Shown: piece by piece, positions 63,975 to 64,000 of the stretch | How positions within the stretch are numbered: the first letter of the stretch is position 1 | How the letters are laid out: each line of letters opens with the position of its first letter | Assembly (NCBI RefSeq): GCF_013409255.1 | Contig: NZ_JACCAS010000002.1 | Coordinates: 372,001 to 436,000, forward strand | Length of the DNA stretch: 64,000 nt | Reading direction: 5' to 3' | DNA from: Paraburkholderia bryophila | Lineage (GTDB): Bacteria > Pseudomonadota > Gammaproteobacteria > Burkholderiales > Burkholderiaceae | Program-made: the position numbers and the translations under genes | Notes under the pieces: generated by a model | The model's input: only the letters and a program-made list of their open reading frames with translations | What the model was told of the DNA's origin: nothing | Database searches by the model: none

Positions 63975-64000
63975 TGAGCTTCCGTCACGGTAACGCCGAA

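Overview
The window is high-GC DNA with dense, often translationally coupled genes. Its gene content points to a beta-proteobacterium of the Burkholderia/Paraburkholderia type: TTG and GTG starts behind good Shine-Dalgarno sites, a DUF3138 porin, a complete Puu polyamine cluster, an hmuRSTUV haem operon, and an orphan type VI secretion vgrG island. That assignment is inferred from gene content and composition, not from a marker gene. I saw no rRNA, tRNA, CRISPR array or insertion sequence.

Region 1 (1-14.7 kb) is mostly housekeeping and regulatory. It holds a truncated isovaleryl-CoA dehydrogenase gene divergent from a TetR regulator with two operator-like palindromes between them, a DUF72 protein with a repetitive Lys-Pro-Ala tail, DAHP synthase, an HU protein, a GGDEF-EAL c-di-GMP enzyme, a DUF899 protein, a LysR regulator, an MFS transporter, an AhpD-like protein and a DedA-rhodanese fusion. 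It ends with a MarR-MFS pair in which the MarR protein has a Cys-rich tail and a long palindromic operator.

Region 2 (14.7-31.3 kb) is a large polyamine-utilisation locus. On the minus strand lie agmatinase, a PuuC-type aldehyde dehydrogenase and the PuuR-type regulator. Divergently, behind a recognisable promoter and an unusually long leader, follow puuD, puuA, a SpuC-type aminotransferase, potFGHI, a DUF3138 porin and two tandem puuB-type oxidases. Together they cover outer-membrane passage, periplasmic capture, import, and both the gamma-glutamylated and the direct transaminase routes to GABA.

Region 3 (31.3-48.5 kb) is mixed accessory DNA: DUF2891, a PRC-barrel protein, DNA polymerase II, an inositol-monophosphatase-family enzyme, an SDR without its catalytic tyrosine, a Tat-exported DJ-1/PfpI protein, a SnoaL-like protein, and GlxA-type, AraC and TetR regulators. 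There are two decayed alpha/beta-hydrolase fragments, an intact exported hydrolase, another SDR, an MFS carrier, and a single-chain aconitase-family hydro-lyase with the swivel domain first.

Region 4 (48.5-55.1 kb) is a haem-uptake operon (TonB receptor, haem-degrading factor, binding protein, permease, ATPase) with a Fur-box-like sequence on its promoter.

Region 5 (55.1-63.0 kb) looks less GC-rich by eye and appears to be an acquired T6SS effector island. VgrG carries a C-terminal transthyretin-like tail and is coupled to a two-HKD phospholipase D (Tle5 type). A Sel1-repeat lipoprotein (probable immunity protein), a PAAR spike protein, a decayed second immunity copy and a third Sel1-like exported protein follow. 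A near-identical repeat of about 180 bp links the intact and decayed immunity genes. A LysR gene closes the window.
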